A DNA stretch of 64,000 nucleotides from Chloroflexota bacterium (GTDB lineage Bacteria > Chloroflexota > UBA11872 > VXOZ01), in contig JAJEAH010000017.1 of the NCBI GenBank assembly GCA_022824225.1, positions 1 through 64,000 on the forward strand, in the 5' to 3' direction. The position numbers and the translations under genes were made by a program. Numbering within the stretch: the first letter of the stretch is position 1; each line of letters opens with the position of its first letter. This document shows positions 51,517 through 61,460 of this stretch, one piece after another. The notes beneath the pieces are model-generated. The model had not been told where the DNA came from. It saw nothing but the letters and a program-made list of their open reading frames with translations, and did not search any database.

Positions 51517-52809
51517 ATGAACAGCGGCAACAACTCGGCAATCACCCCTGCGGCACAGCGCGCAGGCCCGGTGGCGCATACGGAACGCATTCAGGAGCTA
51601 GACATCCTGCGGGGTTTCGCGCTGCTGGGCATACTGCTCGTTAATATGCGTTTGTTTAGCCATCCGGTGCAGGAGTTGCTCCTTGGCAGCGAAGCGGTAG
51701 GCCCAACGGTCGATCGTGTCGCCGCCTGGGCCGTCCAGGTCTTTGCCGAATCGAAGTTCTATCCCATCTTTTCGTTTCTCTTCGGTCTCGGATTCGCCCT
51801 CCAAATCCAGCGGGCTGAGGCACGAGGCGCACGGTTCGTGCCGTTCTACCTGCGGCGCCTGTTTGTCCTTCTGCTCATCGGTGTCGCCCACGCCGTCTTC
51901 ATCTGGGTGGGTGACATCTTGGTGCTCTACGCCCTGCTCGGCGCAGTCCTCCTGCTCAGCTTTCGCCGGCGCTCGCCGCGGACGCTCCTGCTCTGGGCGG
52001 GGATATTCTTGGCAGTAGCCGCGCTGCTGCCGGTTGGATTGAGCGGGCTGGCCCTGCTCGCCAAATTCACGCCCGCCGGCGCAGCCGAGGTCAGGGCGAG
52101 CTTTGCCGCATCGGAAGCGGGGCTGCGGACCGAGGCGGCGCAAGCGGCGCTGGTCTACGCTAGCGGTTCATTTGCCGAAATCACGTTCCAGCGGCTGAGC
52201 GACCTGCTCCTCATCTACGGCGTCGCCATCTTTCTAGCGTTCAATGTCCTTGCCATGTTTCTTCTGGGACTGTACGTTGGCCGGCGCGGAATCTTGCGCA
52301 ATTTCGCCGCCCACGCGCCCCTGTGCAAGCGGTTGTTCTGGTGGGGTCTCACGCTGGGGGTGAGCAGCAACGTTGCCTATTCCATCCTCAATGGCGGTCC
52401 TGAATTCACGCTGCCGACGTGGCTGGACGTGCTGGCCGACGCGGCGCGTGCTCTCGGCGCGCCGGCTCTGGCGCTGAGCTACATTGCCGGTCTCACGCTG
52501 CTCTTGCGGAATGACACCTGGCGCGCCCGGCTGAGCCCCCTGGCCGCGGTGGGGCGCATGGCGTTGACCAACTATCTCCTGCAGTCGGTGGTGGCTACCA
52601 CGCTGTTCTACGGCTATGGCTTTGGCCTGTTCGGCCAGGTAGGGTCCGCGGTCGGTGTGCTCCTAACTATTGCCATCTTTGCCGCCCAGATTCCCCTGAG
52701 CGTGTGGTGGCTGGGACGGTTCCAGTACGGCCCCGTGGAATGGCTGTGGCGCACCCTGACGTACCTGCGCCGGCAGCCGCTCAGGTTGAGAGAAATCCCG
52801 GTACGCTGA
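51517..52809 (+). CDS. DUF418-family membrane protein
   Basis: 430 residues with about eight to ten TM spans. The start ERIQELDILRGFALLGILLVNM (residues ~22-43, cited loosely) is the DUF418/acyltransferase-like N-terminus. The C-terminal half has the typical RMALTNYLLQSVVATTLFYGYGFGLFG region (near 347-373) and WWLGRFQYGPVEWLWR (near 399). The family is uncharacterised but common in Gram-positive-like bacteria and predicted to be transport- or acyl-transfer-related. ATG 51517 lacks an ideal ribosome site. Confidence 0.88.
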   Translation: MNSGNNSAITPAAQRAGPVAHTERIQELDILRGFALLGILLVNMRLFSHPVQELLLGSEAVGPTVDRVAAWAVQVFAESKFYPIFSFLFGLGFALQIQRAEARGARFVPFYLRRLFVLLLIGVAHAVFIWVGDILVLYALLGAVLLLSFRRRSPRTLLLWAGIFLAVAALLPVGLSGLALLAKFTPAGAAEVRASFAASEAGLRTEAAQAALVYASGSFAEITFQRLSDLLLIYGVAIFLAFNVLAMFLLGLYVGRRGILRNFAAHAPLCKRLFWWGLTLGVSSNVAYSILNGGPEFTLPTWLDVLADAARALGAPALALSYIAGLTLLLRNDTWRARLSPLAAVGRMALTNYLLQSVVATTLFYGYGFGLFGQVGSAVGVLLTIAIFAAQIPLSVWWLGRFQYGPVEWLWRTLTYLRRQPLRLREIPVR

Positions 52810-53008
52810 GGGGGCGCGTCAATTCAGACTCCGTCCATCCTTGGACCGGCTAGCGCCGGGCTAGTCGAGATGCTCAGGGCGAGAGGCGCTTGGCTCCAAG
52901 TGGAAACGCTTCCGTGAAGTTTTCAGCGAGGTCACGTCGCTGATCGTTAGTGGTTACGTGCGCAGGTTCTACCGCTGCGGTCACGCGCCGCCAGGGCCGC
53001 CAAAGCAC

Positions 53009-53041
53009 AGTGGCGGCGCAGGTCTGCGCCGCCACTTTCTT
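53009..53041. terminator. Hairpin between convergent genes
   Basis: 12-bp arms AGTGGCGGCGCA (53009-53020) and TGCGCCGCCACT (53025-53036) around GGTC, followed by TTCTTG. It separates the DUF418 gene from the minus-strand mannosidase. Confidence 0.8.
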
Positions 53042-53076
53042 GCCAAACCCTGAGCATTCAACGACAGCAGGGCTAG

Positions 53077-55770
53077 CTATTTCTTGAACGCGACCGCCAA
53101 CGTTTCGATGGCATAGCCGCCCATGGGCACGCTGACGGTCTTACCGGAAACCGCGAGCTCGGTTTCCGGCTTGCCCATGAGATCGGTGACCCAGGCTGCC
53201 GCCACGTCACGTGGAAGCTGAAGCGCGACCGTGGTGTCTTCGCCATGCGCCTCGAACAGCCGCACCAGCCAGTTGCCGGGACGGTCCGGGTGCTCCTGCA
53301 TGGTGGTGATGACCACGTTGTCCGCATCGGCGCGCACGAAGCTCTCCTGGTCATCCAGGAACGTGCGGCCTGCGAACGGCTGCATCGGCGCCGCCGTCGC
53401 CAGCTTGGCGGTCTGCAACGGGTTCCAGTGCTGCCAGCCGACCCGCTCGGCGTTGGCGCCGCGCCAGCCGCCCGCGTGCGGCACGAGCGTCGCGTGGTAC
53501 GTGTGGACGCCGAGATTTGGGTATTCGAAGAAGGGCGTGCCGCAGGAGTACGCCGTGCGCAACGGCGTCGGATAGACCGTCGTGCCGTGGATGGCGTGCA
53601 TGCAGTTGCTGGTGCCCAGGGTCACGCCGTAGTCGCTGTTTGATACATCGAGCCACTTCTGCACCCAGCGCGCGCCGTCGCCGCGATAGGTGTTCGGCAT
53701 TTCGTCTTTGCCAAACACCACGTTCCCAAACGGCACTTCGTAGGTTACTTCGCCATCTGCAACGTTGAAGGGCAGGGCGATGCGCAATTGCGTGTTCTTC
53801 GTGCCGTTCCAGTCGATGGTGGTGATAAGGTCCACGCGAGGTTCATGGTTGTGCAGGCGGATTTCCTGGGTGATGGGCGCGCCCAGCACCTGGCTGCGCA
53901 GGCTGACGGTGGTCCAGAGCGGGCCCCGCTCCACCCATTGGATTTGCGTGGGCCCCTCGCTGGCGCGCCACTCCTTGCCGGTGAAGTTCGTGTCTGCCCG
54001 CCAGTCCTCGCCTCTGGCCTGCACTTCCAGCGCCATATCGGTGGTCGGGACCTTCATGGCCTGCTCGTCTTGGGAGTCTTCCAGGTCGAACCGCAGGTCT
54101 TCCAGCACCACGACTTCGTTGAAGTAGTGGTCGGCCCCGGCGGCAAGTTCCACAGGCGCGCCGTCCTCTCGCTTCCACTGCAAACTCTTCACCATACCGC
54201 CGGTGACGTCCAGACGAAAGTGGTCGTTCTCCACCACGGTTGCCGCCTTAGCGCGGCGTGTCGTTTGGTCGCTGGCGCCCACCCGGGGCTCCAGGTAGAA
54301 GGTCTTGAAGCCGAGAGACGGCACGTCCTTGGCCAGGAACGCGAAGTCCACGCGCGAACGGCCTAATCCGGCGAAGTCGGCGCGGTCGTCGCCAGCGTTC
54401 TGGGACTTGATCACCTGGCACGGCATCTCGTTGCCCTGGCCGTCGGTGATGCGGATACCGGTGACGTTTTCGCCGCCGAACTCCATGTAGTCCTGCACCA
54501 CGTCCGTGCGGTCCCAATTGAGGGGATTGCTCACCAGCAGCGTGCTAGCCTCGTCGCTGGGCGGCGCGTAGTTGACGTGGGTGGCGAACTGGTTGTTCGC
54601 CTCCCGGGCGATCTCCTGGCCCACCATGCGGGCGTGCACGGCGGTCTTGTAGCGCACGTCGTCGTTGATCTCGCCGTGTCTGCCGCCCACGTTGTGGTCG
54701 TGGCAGTTATACAGGTCTTCCCACGCAGGATCGAGTTCGGCGCGGGGATACGCCCCCAAGCCGAGAAGGCCGCGGATGGCGGATAGCTTTTCCGCGCTCG
54801 CCAGCGCGTTTTCGGCATGACGGGCTTCCAGGTAGATGCGCGGGGCAAACGCCGGTATGGCGTAGAAAGCGTAGGGCATGTGACCGCCGTAGACCGGCAG
54901 TTCACCCAGTTTGCCGGTTTGCTCGGCGGCTTCGAAGAAGCTCGTAATGGTGGAGAAGGTGAAATTCAGCTTGCCTTCAGCCGTCAGTTGCTTGGCCTTG
55001 GCTACGATGTCCTCCGGTATTGGGGGCCGCAGGTCGGACTGCCCCATCATGAGCAGCACGGGCAGCGGCCAGAGGCGCATGGCCTCCGAGATGGAGTGCA
55101 GTTCCGGCTCGTCGCCCTCATAGTCGGGCAGCCAGCCGATTTCGGGATTCGTGAGAATGAACGCCCAGCCATAGTTGTACATGTGGTTGGCCGCCAGCAC
55201 CCGTGAGCCGTCGGGCGCCTGCCACCAGTGCACCGGCGAATACGGCCGGAATCTCGTATAGGAAAAGTACTTCACGCCGGCTTTGGCGAGCAGTTGCGGC
55301 GTCTGCGGCGTGTGGCCGGGCAGGTCGGAGTGCTGGGCAGTGGGCAGATCAACGTCCAGCACGTCGCGGGCGAAGCGCTTGGCGTGCACGATCTCCCGCA
55401 CCATGATCTCACCGTCCAGCACGTCCTCCATGTAGCCCACCATGGCGGCGGTGGTCTCCAGCTTGCGCTCTTTGACCAGTTGCTTGACCGTGGGCAAGTA
55501 TTCGGGAAAACGGGTCAGGAAGTGGCGCAAGAATGCGGCATACTCGACGGTGAAGCGGTAATCCGGCGTCGGGCCGGTGATGGCGTCGATGGCGCCGCGA
55601 ATGATCTCGTCGGCGTAGGCCAGGCACTCGGAGATACCGGCGCACCAGCCGAAGTCCAGGTGCGCGCCAGGGACGATGAAAATTTTCTCCGGCAAGGCTA
55701 TTTCATCGAAGGGGACTACGGTTGCCTTGCGGACGCTATTGACTTCCGCGGGCCATGTCTTGATTGCCAT
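53077..55770 (-). CDS. Glycoside hydrolase family 38 alpha-mannosidase-like protein 1
   Basis: 897 residues, cytosolic by lack of a signal peptide. The N-terminal catalytic domain has PGAHLDFGW (His37, Asp39) and the nucleophile region AQHSDLPGHTPQTPQLL (Asp149, His153), as in GH38 enzymes that hydrolyse alpha-mannosides with zinc. Middle helical and C-terminal beta domains follow (CHDHNVGGRHGE near 350; RTFLDDQESFVRADADNVV near 820). It is the first of two tandem copies of identical length. Substrate is not fixed; GH38 members act on alpha-1,2/1,3/1,6-mannosides or mannosylglycerate. Confidence 0.9.
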   Translation of the reverse strand: MAIKTWPAEVNSVRKATVVPFDEIALPEKIFIVPGAHLDFGWCAGISECLAYADEIIRGAIDAITGPTPDYRFTVEYAAFLRHFLTRFPEYLPTVKQLVKERKLETTAAMVGYMEDVLDGEIMVREIVHAKRFARDVLDVDLPTAQHSDLPGHTPQTPQLLAKAGVKYFSYTRFRPYSPVHWWQAPDGSRVLAANHMYNYGWAFILTNPEIGWLPDYEGDEPELHSISEAMRLWPLPVLLMMGQSDLRPPIPEDIVAKAKQLTAEGKLNFTFSTITSFFEAAEQTGKLGELPVYGGHMPYAFYAIPAFAPRIYLEARHAENALASAEKLSAIRGLLGLGAYPRAELDPAWEDLYNCHDHNVGGRHGEINDDVRYKTAVHARMVGQEIAREANNQFATHVNYAPPSDEASTLLVSNPLNWDRTDVVQDYMEFGGENVTGIRITDGQGNEMPCQVIKSQNAGDDRADFAGLGRSRVDFAFLAKDVPSLGFKTFYLEPRVGASDQTTRRAKAATVVENDHFRLDVTGGMVKSLQWKREDGAPVELAAGADHYFNEVVVLEDLRFDLEDSQDEQAMKVPTTDMALEVQARGEDWRADTNFTGKEWRASEGPTQIQWVERGPLWTTVSLRSQVLGAPITQEIRLHNHEPRVDLITTIDWNGTKNTQLRIALPFNVADGEVTYEVPFGNVVFGKDEMPNTYRGDGARWVQKWLDVSNSDYGVTLGTSNCMHAIHGTTVYPTPLRTAYSCGTPFFEYPNLGVHTYHATLVPHAGGWRGANAERVGWQHWNPLQTAKLATAAPMQPFAGRTFLDDQESFVRADADNVVITTMQEHPDRPGNWLVRLFEAHGEDTTVALQLPRDVAAAWVTDLMGKPETELAVSGKTVSVPMGGYAIETLAVAFKK

Positions 55771-56389
55771 GGGATCGTTGGCTCCTCTCGTCCCGGTGGA
55801 CTGTTGACGAATCTGTTTTGCCTAGAATACGCCTCTGTACAAGCAATCGGCAAGGGAAGACAGTTCGGGAGCAACCTGCGCCTGGACTTGGGCGGAGCGA
55901 TCTGATGCTGCGACCGCCACATCCTACCAGCGGGCCTGCGCCCGGACGTGCGCGCCGTGGCGCTGGGACCATAGCAGGGCCTACGTCACTGCGCTCGCCC
56001 GGCACAGAAGGCGGCGAGCGCCACAGTGCGGGGCCGGAACTGAGGGGCAGTGCAGTGCCCGGCGGCTCATGCCAACCACTGAGTCGCCATCCCGGCCTTC
56101 CCCATCCAACCGGCGCAGGGAAGGCGGCGGGCGTGAGCTAGTGGTCGAACGGCTTAGTCTTGACGGGCTAGCTGCGTTACGCGCTTGCCCGCCGGAACTG
56201 GAGTGGGGTGGGTGAGGGTTGCGCGCGTCCCGCGCGAACCCACGCTGCCGTAGCCTCTACCCATCACGACAGAACAGTTGGACCACCAGGCACAAGGGCT
56301 GCAGGAGACAGGACCCAATGCCCAGACTTGCCGCCAAGGCGCCGCGCCTCGCGCCTGAGCCGTGTCTGCGGCGCCGGCCGCCGGTGCGG
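55771..56389. other. Intergenic between the mannosidase copies
   Basis: 619 bases with no believable gene. No REP or MITE of the window's families was identified. The first 40 bases hold the downstream copy's leader (CGAGAGGAGCC on the minus strand near 55777-55787). It is long for a simple spacer and may hold decayed sequence. Confidence 0.45.
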
Positions 56390-59083
56390 CTATGCGGCAA
56401 AGGCTACGGCCAGGGTTGCAATCTCATAGCCGCCCAACGGCAGCGTAACTGTATTGCCCGCCGCCGCGAGTTCCGTTTCCGGATCGCCCATGAGATTAGT
56501 CACCCACGCCGCCGCCACTGCCCGCGGGAGTTGGAGCGTTACGGTGGTTTCCTCACCGTGGGCCTCGAAGAGGCGCAGCAGCCAATTGCCCGGCCGGTCC
56601 GGATGCTCCTGTACGGTGGTGAGCACCACATTGTCCGCGTCGGCGCGCACGAAACTCTCCCGGTCGTGCAGGAACGTGCGGCCGGCAAACGGCTGCATGG
56701 GCCGGGCCGTGGCCAGTTTGGCGGTCTGCAACGGATTCCAGTGCTGCCAGCCGACGCGCTCGGCGTTGGCTTCCCGCCACCCGCCGGCGTGGGGTACCAG
56801 AGTGGCGCGATAGGTGTGCACGCCGATATTCGGGTACTCGAAGAACGGCGTGCCGCAGGAGTAGGCGGTCCGCAACGGCGTGGGGTAGATCGTCGTGCCG
56901 TGGATCGCGTGCACGCAGTTGCCCGTGCCCAGCGTCACGCCGTAGTCGGCGTTGGAAACGTCCAGCCACTTTTGCACCCAGCGCGCGCCGTCGCCGCGAT
57001 AGGTGTTCGGCACCTCGTCCCTGCCAAAGACGACGTTTCCAAACGGTACTTCATAGGTGACCTCGCCGCCCGGCACATTGCAGGGGAGCGCAATGCGCAC
57101 CTGTGTGTTCTTGGCGCCTTGCCAGTCGATGGACGTCATGAGGTCCACGCGCGGCTCCCGGTTGTGCAGGCGAATCTCCTGCGTGACCGGCGCGCCCAGC
57201 ACCTGGCTGCGCAGGCAGACGGTCGTCCAAAGCGGCCCGCGCTCGACCCACTGCACCTGGGTGGGGCTGTCGCTGGCGCGCCACTCCCGGCCGGTGAAGT
57301 TCTTGCCCGACAGCCACTCTTCGCCGCGGGCCTGCACTGCCAGAGCCTCGTCGGTGGTGGAAAATTTCATGATCTGCTCGTCCAGCGAGTCTTCCAGGTC
57401 GAAGCGCAAGTCCTCCAGCACCACGACTTCGTTGAAGCAATGGTGGGAATCACCAACGAGTTCCACGCTCGCGCCGTCTGGCCGCTGCCACTGCAAACTG
57501 CGCACCACGCCGCCGGTTACGTCCAGACGGAAGTGGTCGTTTGCTACCACGTGCTCGCCGACGCCGCGCCGGGTGGTCTGGTCGCTGGCGCCGACCCGGG
57601 GCTCCAGATAGAAGGTCTTGAACCCAACCGGCGGCACATCCTTGGCCAGGAACGCGAAGTCCACGCGGGAGCGTTGAATGTGCGCAAAGTCGGCGCGGTC
57701 CCGGCTGGCGTTCTGCGCGCTGACGACCTGGCACGGCATCTCGTTGCCCTGCCCGTCGGTAATGCGGATACCGGTCACGTTGTCGCCGCCGAATTCCATG
57801 TAGTCACGCACCACGTCGGTGCGGTCCCAATTGAGCGGGTTGCTGACGAGCAGCGCGCCCGCCCTTGGGCTGGGCGGGGTGTACGCGACGTGGGTGGCGA
57901 ACTGGTTGTTGGCCTCCCGCGCGATCTCATCGCCGACCATGCGGGCGTGCACGGCGGTCTTGTGGCGCACGTCGTTGTTGAGCTCACCGTGTCTGCCCCC
58001 AAGGTTGTGATCGTGGCAGTTGAAGAGGTCTTCCCAGGCGGCGTCGAGTTCGGCGCGCGGGTACGCGCCCAAACCCAAGAGTCCGCGAATGGACGACAGC
58101 TTTTCCGCGGAGGCAAGGGCGTTCTCGGCGTGGCGCGCCTCCAGGTAGACCCCTGAGGCCAGCGCGGGTAACGCGTAGAAGGCATACGGGAAATGGCCGC
58201 CGTAGACCGGCAGGTCGTCAAGTTCGCCGGTTCGCTCGGCGGCTTCGAAGAAGCCGGAAATGGTTGAGAAGGTAAAGTTCAGCTTGCCTGCATCGGTAAG
58301 TTCCTTGGTTGCGGCCACCATGTCCTGGGGAACCGGCGGGCGCAGATCGGCCTGCCCCACCATGAGCAATACGGACAACGGCCAGATGCGCATGGCCTCC
58401 GCCACCGACTGCGCTACCGGCTCAGCGCCCGTATAGCCGGGCGGCCGGCGTTCCTCCGGATGGGTGAGAATGAAGCCCCAGCCATAGCCGTTCATCTGGT
58501 TGGCCGCCAGCACCCGCGAACCATCGGGCGCTTCCCACCAATGCACCGGCGAATAGGGGCGGAATCTCGTATAGGAAAAATACTTAACCCCGGCTTTGGC
58601 GAGCAGTTGCGGCGTTTGCGGCGTGTGGCCGGGCAGGTCGGAGTGCTGGGCGGTGGGCAGATCAACGTCCAGCACGTCGCGGGCGAAGCGCTTGGCGTGC
58701 ACGATCTCCCGCACCATGATCTCGCCGTCCAGCACGTCCTCCATGTACCCCACCATGGCGGCGGTGGTCTCCAGCTTGCGCTCTTTGACCAGTTGCTTGA
58801 CCGTGGGCAGATACTCAGGAAAGCGCGTCAGGAAGTGGCGCAGAAAGGCGGCGTATTCGACTGTGAAGCGGTAGTCCGGCGCCGGACCGGTGATGGCGTC
58901 GATGGCTTCCTTGATGAGTTCGTCGGCGTAGGCCAGGCACTCGGAGATACCGGCGCACCAGCCAAGGTCGAAGTGCGCGCCGGGGACGACGAATATCTCC
59001 TCCGGCAGCGTAATCTCAGCCAAAGGCGCCACGTCTGCCTGCCGGACGCTGTTCACTTCTCTAGGCCACGTCCTGATTGCCAT
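56390..59083 (-). CDS. Glycoside hydrolase family 38 alpha-mannosidase-like protein 2
   Basis: 897 residues, a tandem paralogue of the gene at 53077 with the same catalytic elements PGAHFDLGW and AQHSDLPGHTPQTPQLL. Residues about 71-185 are identical in protein and nearly so in DNA between the copies, while residues 186-300 differ much more (NQMNGYGWGFILTHPEERR against NHMYNYGWAFILTNPEIGW). This suggests partial gene conversion and possibly a different glycan preference. The stop at 56390 falls in a GC-rich region; the start is ATG 59083 with AGGAGTAG upstream. Confidence 0.9.
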   Translation of the reverse strand: MAIRTWPREVNSVRQADVAPLAEITLPEEIFVVPGAHFDLGWCAGISECLAYADELIKEAIDAITGPAPDYRFTVEYAAFLRHFLTRFPEYLPTVKQLVKERKLETTAAMVGYMEDVLDGEIMVREIVHAKRFARDVLDVDLPTAQHSDLPGHTPQTPQLLAKAGVKYFSYTRFRPYSPVHWWEAPDGSRVLAANQMNGYGWGFILTHPEERRPPGYTGAEPVAQSVAEAMRIWPLSVLLMVGQADLRPPVPQDMVAATKELTDAGKLNFTFSTISGFFEAAERTGELDDLPVYGGHFPYAFYALPALASGVYLEARHAENALASAEKLSSIRGLLGLGAYPRAELDAAWEDLFNCHDHNLGGRHGELNNDVRHKTAVHARMVGDEIAREANNQFATHVAYTPPSPRAGALLVSNPLNWDRTDVVRDYMEFGGDNVTGIRITDGQGNEMPCQVVSAQNASRDRADFAHIQRSRVDFAFLAKDVPPVGFKTFYLEPRVGASDQTTRRGVGEHVVANDHFRLDVTGGVVRSLQWQRPDGASVELVGDSHHCFNEVVVLEDLRFDLEDSLDEQIMKFSTTDEALAVQARGEEWLSGKNFTGREWRASDSPTQVQWVERGPLWTTVCLRSQVLGAPVTQEIRLHNREPRVDLMTSIDWQGAKNTQVRIALPCNVPGGEVTYEVPFGNVVFGRDEVPNTYRGDGARWVQKWLDVSNADYGVTLGTGNCVHAIHGTTIYPTPLRTAYSCGTPFFEYPNIGVHTYRATLVPHAGGWREANAERVGWQHWNPLQTAKLATARPMQPFAGRTFLHDRESFVRADADNVVLTTVQEHPDRPGNWLLRLFEAHGEETTVTLQLPRAVAAAWVTNLMGDPETELAAAGNTVTLPLGGYEIATLAVAFAA

Positions 59084-59307
59084 GGGAATTTACTACTCCT
59101 ACTGTTGTCAAAGAGCATACACACTAAATGTACAGCAAAACGACGTGCACGCCACCGTGTTGGCGTGCATTCCGGTGAGTCGCTTCTCGCCAGGTGCCGC
59201 CCCTCTTGCCGCCCTGTACGTTGTGCCGCCGTTTTCTTGTCATTCCGGCTTTCGCCGGAGTCCAGGGGGTGAGGCGAGTTGTTAGCGCCCGGACAGCGCA
59301 ATGTCAG

Positions 59308-59829
59308 CTACAACTCACACGCCATCTCGCGGGCGTTGTGGGAACTCCCCGGAATCAGCCGCGTCAGCGTAAAGCCCATCTTCGCGTACACGTGCTGCGC
59401 CCGCAGATTGTCGCCGTCCACGGTAAGCACGATGCGCCTCTTGCCCAAGTGACGCGCCACCTCCTTCAGATGCCGCATGATGGCCTGCCCGAGTCCTTTC
59501 TCCTGGTACGCGTCGGCCACGACGATGCCGAGGACGGGCCGCGCTGATTGCAGATTCTCAAAGAACCCGTAGCCGGCCGGTTCTTGCTGCCCGCCTCTCT
59601 CCGCAAGAACGAGAAACCTGATGACGTCGGGGCCATCGGCCTGCGCCGCGAGGTCGCGCGCAACCGCATAGGTCCACGGGGTATGGGGCCGAAACCAGGC
59701 GCGGGTCTGCTTGCCGAGCGTTTGGAAGAACGCGTAGAGCAGGTCGGCGTCCGTGGTGCGCAGGCAATGGAAGCGCACCGTGCCGAGGGTGGGCAGAGCG
59801 ATGGAGGTTTCGTAGGAGGGGTCGATCAA
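59308..59829 (-). CDS. GNAT-family acetyltransferase
   Basis: 173 residues of the Gcn5-related N-acetyltransferase fold. The acetyl-CoA pyrophosphate motif is VVADAYQEKGLGQAIMRHL (Q-x-x-G-x-G, near residues 103-121), followed by IVLTVDGDNLRAQHVYAKMGFTL, the family's C-terminal strands. The start is TTG 59829, as no other start is in frame, with no strong ribosome site. Acceptor unknown. Confidence 0.88.
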   Translation of the reverse strand: MIDPSYETSIALPTLGTVRFHCLRTTDADLLYAFFQTLGKQTRAWFRPHTPWTYAVARDLAAQADGPDVIRFLVLAERGGQQEPAGYGFFENLQSARPVLGIVVADAYQEKGLGQAIMRHLKEVARHLGKRRIVLTVDGDNLRAQHVYAKMGFTLTRLIPGSSHNAREMACEL

Positions 59830-59893
59830 GTGCTGGCTCCAGAAACAGTCCTAAGCTGCGGCAAAGTGCATTTTATCCGACTTTCCCGCGAGT

Positions 59894-60066
59894 GCACTGG
59901 CTGCGGCACACGCTAATCCGTCATACCCGCACATGCACTGGCTGCGGCACACGCCAATCCGTCATTCCCGCACATGCACTGGCTGTGGCACACGCTAATC
60001 CGTCATTTCCGCGCATGCATTGGCTGTGGCACACGCTAATCCGTCATTCCCGCGAAAGCGGGAATC
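59894..60066. repeat. 41-bp tandem repeat (4 copies) ending in REP palindrome
   Basis: Copies start at 59894, 59935, 59976 and 60017; unit GCACTGGCTGCGGCACACGC followed by TAATCCGTCATTCCCGCACAT. The last copy runs into the palindrome ATTCCCGCGAAAGCGGGAAT (60046-60065), the same REP family as at 9237 and 11209. Confidence 0.9.
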
Positions 60067-60070
60067 CATC

Positions 60071-60358
60071 TTAGATTACCTCGTCGTACAAGTCCGTCCA
60101 ATTCGGATTGACTTTCTCAATCAGCTCAATCTTCCACGCCCGGTTCCACTTCTTCAGGGCCTTTTCTCGCGTTATCGCGCTCTCCATAGTTTCATGTGCC
60201 TCATACCACACCAACCTATGGAGACCGTATTGCTTTGTGAACCCTGCAACTAGGTTGTTCTTGTGCTGCCACACGCGCTGGACAAGGTTGGACGTGACGC
60301 CGATGTAGAGGGTGCCTTTGGGGTTGTTCGTCAGTATGTAGACACTGGGATTCCTCAT
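60071..60358 (-). CDS. GIY-YIG domain protein (YhbQ-like)
   Basis: 95 residues covering a whole GIY-YIG nuclease domain. The motif is YILTNNPKGTLYIGVTSNLVQRVWQHK (paraphrased; YIL near residue 6, YIG near 17, catalytic Arg in QRV), followed by YGLHRLVWYE and the conserved Glu in AITREKALKKWNRAWKIELIE. ATG 60358 is chosen over an extended frame to 60487 because homology starts there. Single-domain members are common and of unknown cellular role. Confidence 0.9.
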   Translation of the reverse strand: MRNPSVYILTNNPKGTLYIGVTSNLVQRVWQHKNNLVAGFTKQYGLHRLVWYEAHETMESAITREKALKKWNRAWKIELIEKVNPNWTDLYDEVI

Positions 60359-60436
60359 CGGCGAAGTTCCTCTGTTCCGACCGGAGACATATTGTGCTAT
60401 CGGGATTTTCAGACCAAGACCAGATGGATTCGCTAG

Positions 60437-61460
60437 ACTCACAAACGAAGTGCAACACTTTGCTAAGGTGTTGCCATGGGAAAACACTACAGTCAGTTCA
60501 CCTTTGAAGAGCGGTGTGAAGTGGCCCGTCTACTCACCGCCAAGCAGTCGTACTGGAAAATCGCTGCAGCTCTGGATCGCGCGCCATCGTCCATTATGCG
60601 GGAGGTAAAACGCAATGGATCGGGAAAGCAGGGCTATCGAGCACGCTATGCCCAGGAACAGGCGTTGGCGCGGCGTTGGGGCGGCGGCAAGCTGGAGCGG
60701 AATGACGCGTTGCGGGAGAATGTGTTGGCGGACTTGAGACTCGGCTGGTCGCCGGAGCAGGTGGCAGGGCACATGGCGCGGGCAGCCGGCGAACCGGTCA
60801 TATCGCATGAGACCATCTATCGTTTCATCTACGGGCAGACTGCCCGCACCAAGGAGTATGACTGGCGGCACTACCTGCCGCGGGGCAAAGCGCGGCGGCG
60901 ACCGCATCGGCGCAGTGGCCGCAGTCCGGCGTCCTTCATTGCCCAGCGCCGTCCGTTGGCGGAACGCCCCCAGGCGGCGGCAGACCGCCAGACGCCCGGT
61001 CACTGGGAGGCAGATCTGATGCTCTTTGGCAGGCACGGTCAAGCGGTGCTCGCCTTGCACGAACGCCACTCGCGGCTGCTGCTGGCCGTTCGCCGAGACA
61101 ACAAGGAAGCCGAACCGGTGGCCAGCATCATGCGCGACCTGCTGGGAGCCTTGCCGCAAGATGCCCGGCAGACCGTCACTTTTGACAACGGTACCGAGTT
61201 TGCGCGCCACTACCGCCTCCATGACGTGGGCATCCAGACCTTCTTCTGCGATACCCACAGCCCGTGGCAAAAGGGAGGAATCGAGAACGCTATCGGGCGT
61301 ATGCGACGGGTGCTGCCGCGCAAGACCGACCTGGCAGCCCTGTCTGAAGAACGCTTTGCGCAACTGGTCCAAGCCTACAACCATACCCCGCGCAAGTGCC
61401 TCGGGTACCAAACGCCAGCCGAAGTATTCATAAACCAGGTGTTGCACTTGAAATGTGAAT
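60437..61460 (+). mobile_element. IS30-family insertion sequence
   Basis: Imperfect terminal inverted repeats of about 22 bp: ACTCACAAACGAAGTGCAACAC (left, 60437-60458, cited in part as AAGTGCAACAC) and its mirror GTGTTGCACTT at the right end (61439-61460). About 17-18 of 22 positions pair. The enclosed transposase is intact, so the element may be active. No clear target duplication was found. Confidence 0.8.

Noticed and set aside
56219-58156. 645-residue plus-strand frame opposite the second mannosidase
   Set aside because: It is the antisense shadow of a clear GH38 gene, rich in His/Arg/Gly, with no start signals.
59894-60066. CRISPR array
   Set aside because: Perfectly contiguous 41-bp units with no variable spacers.
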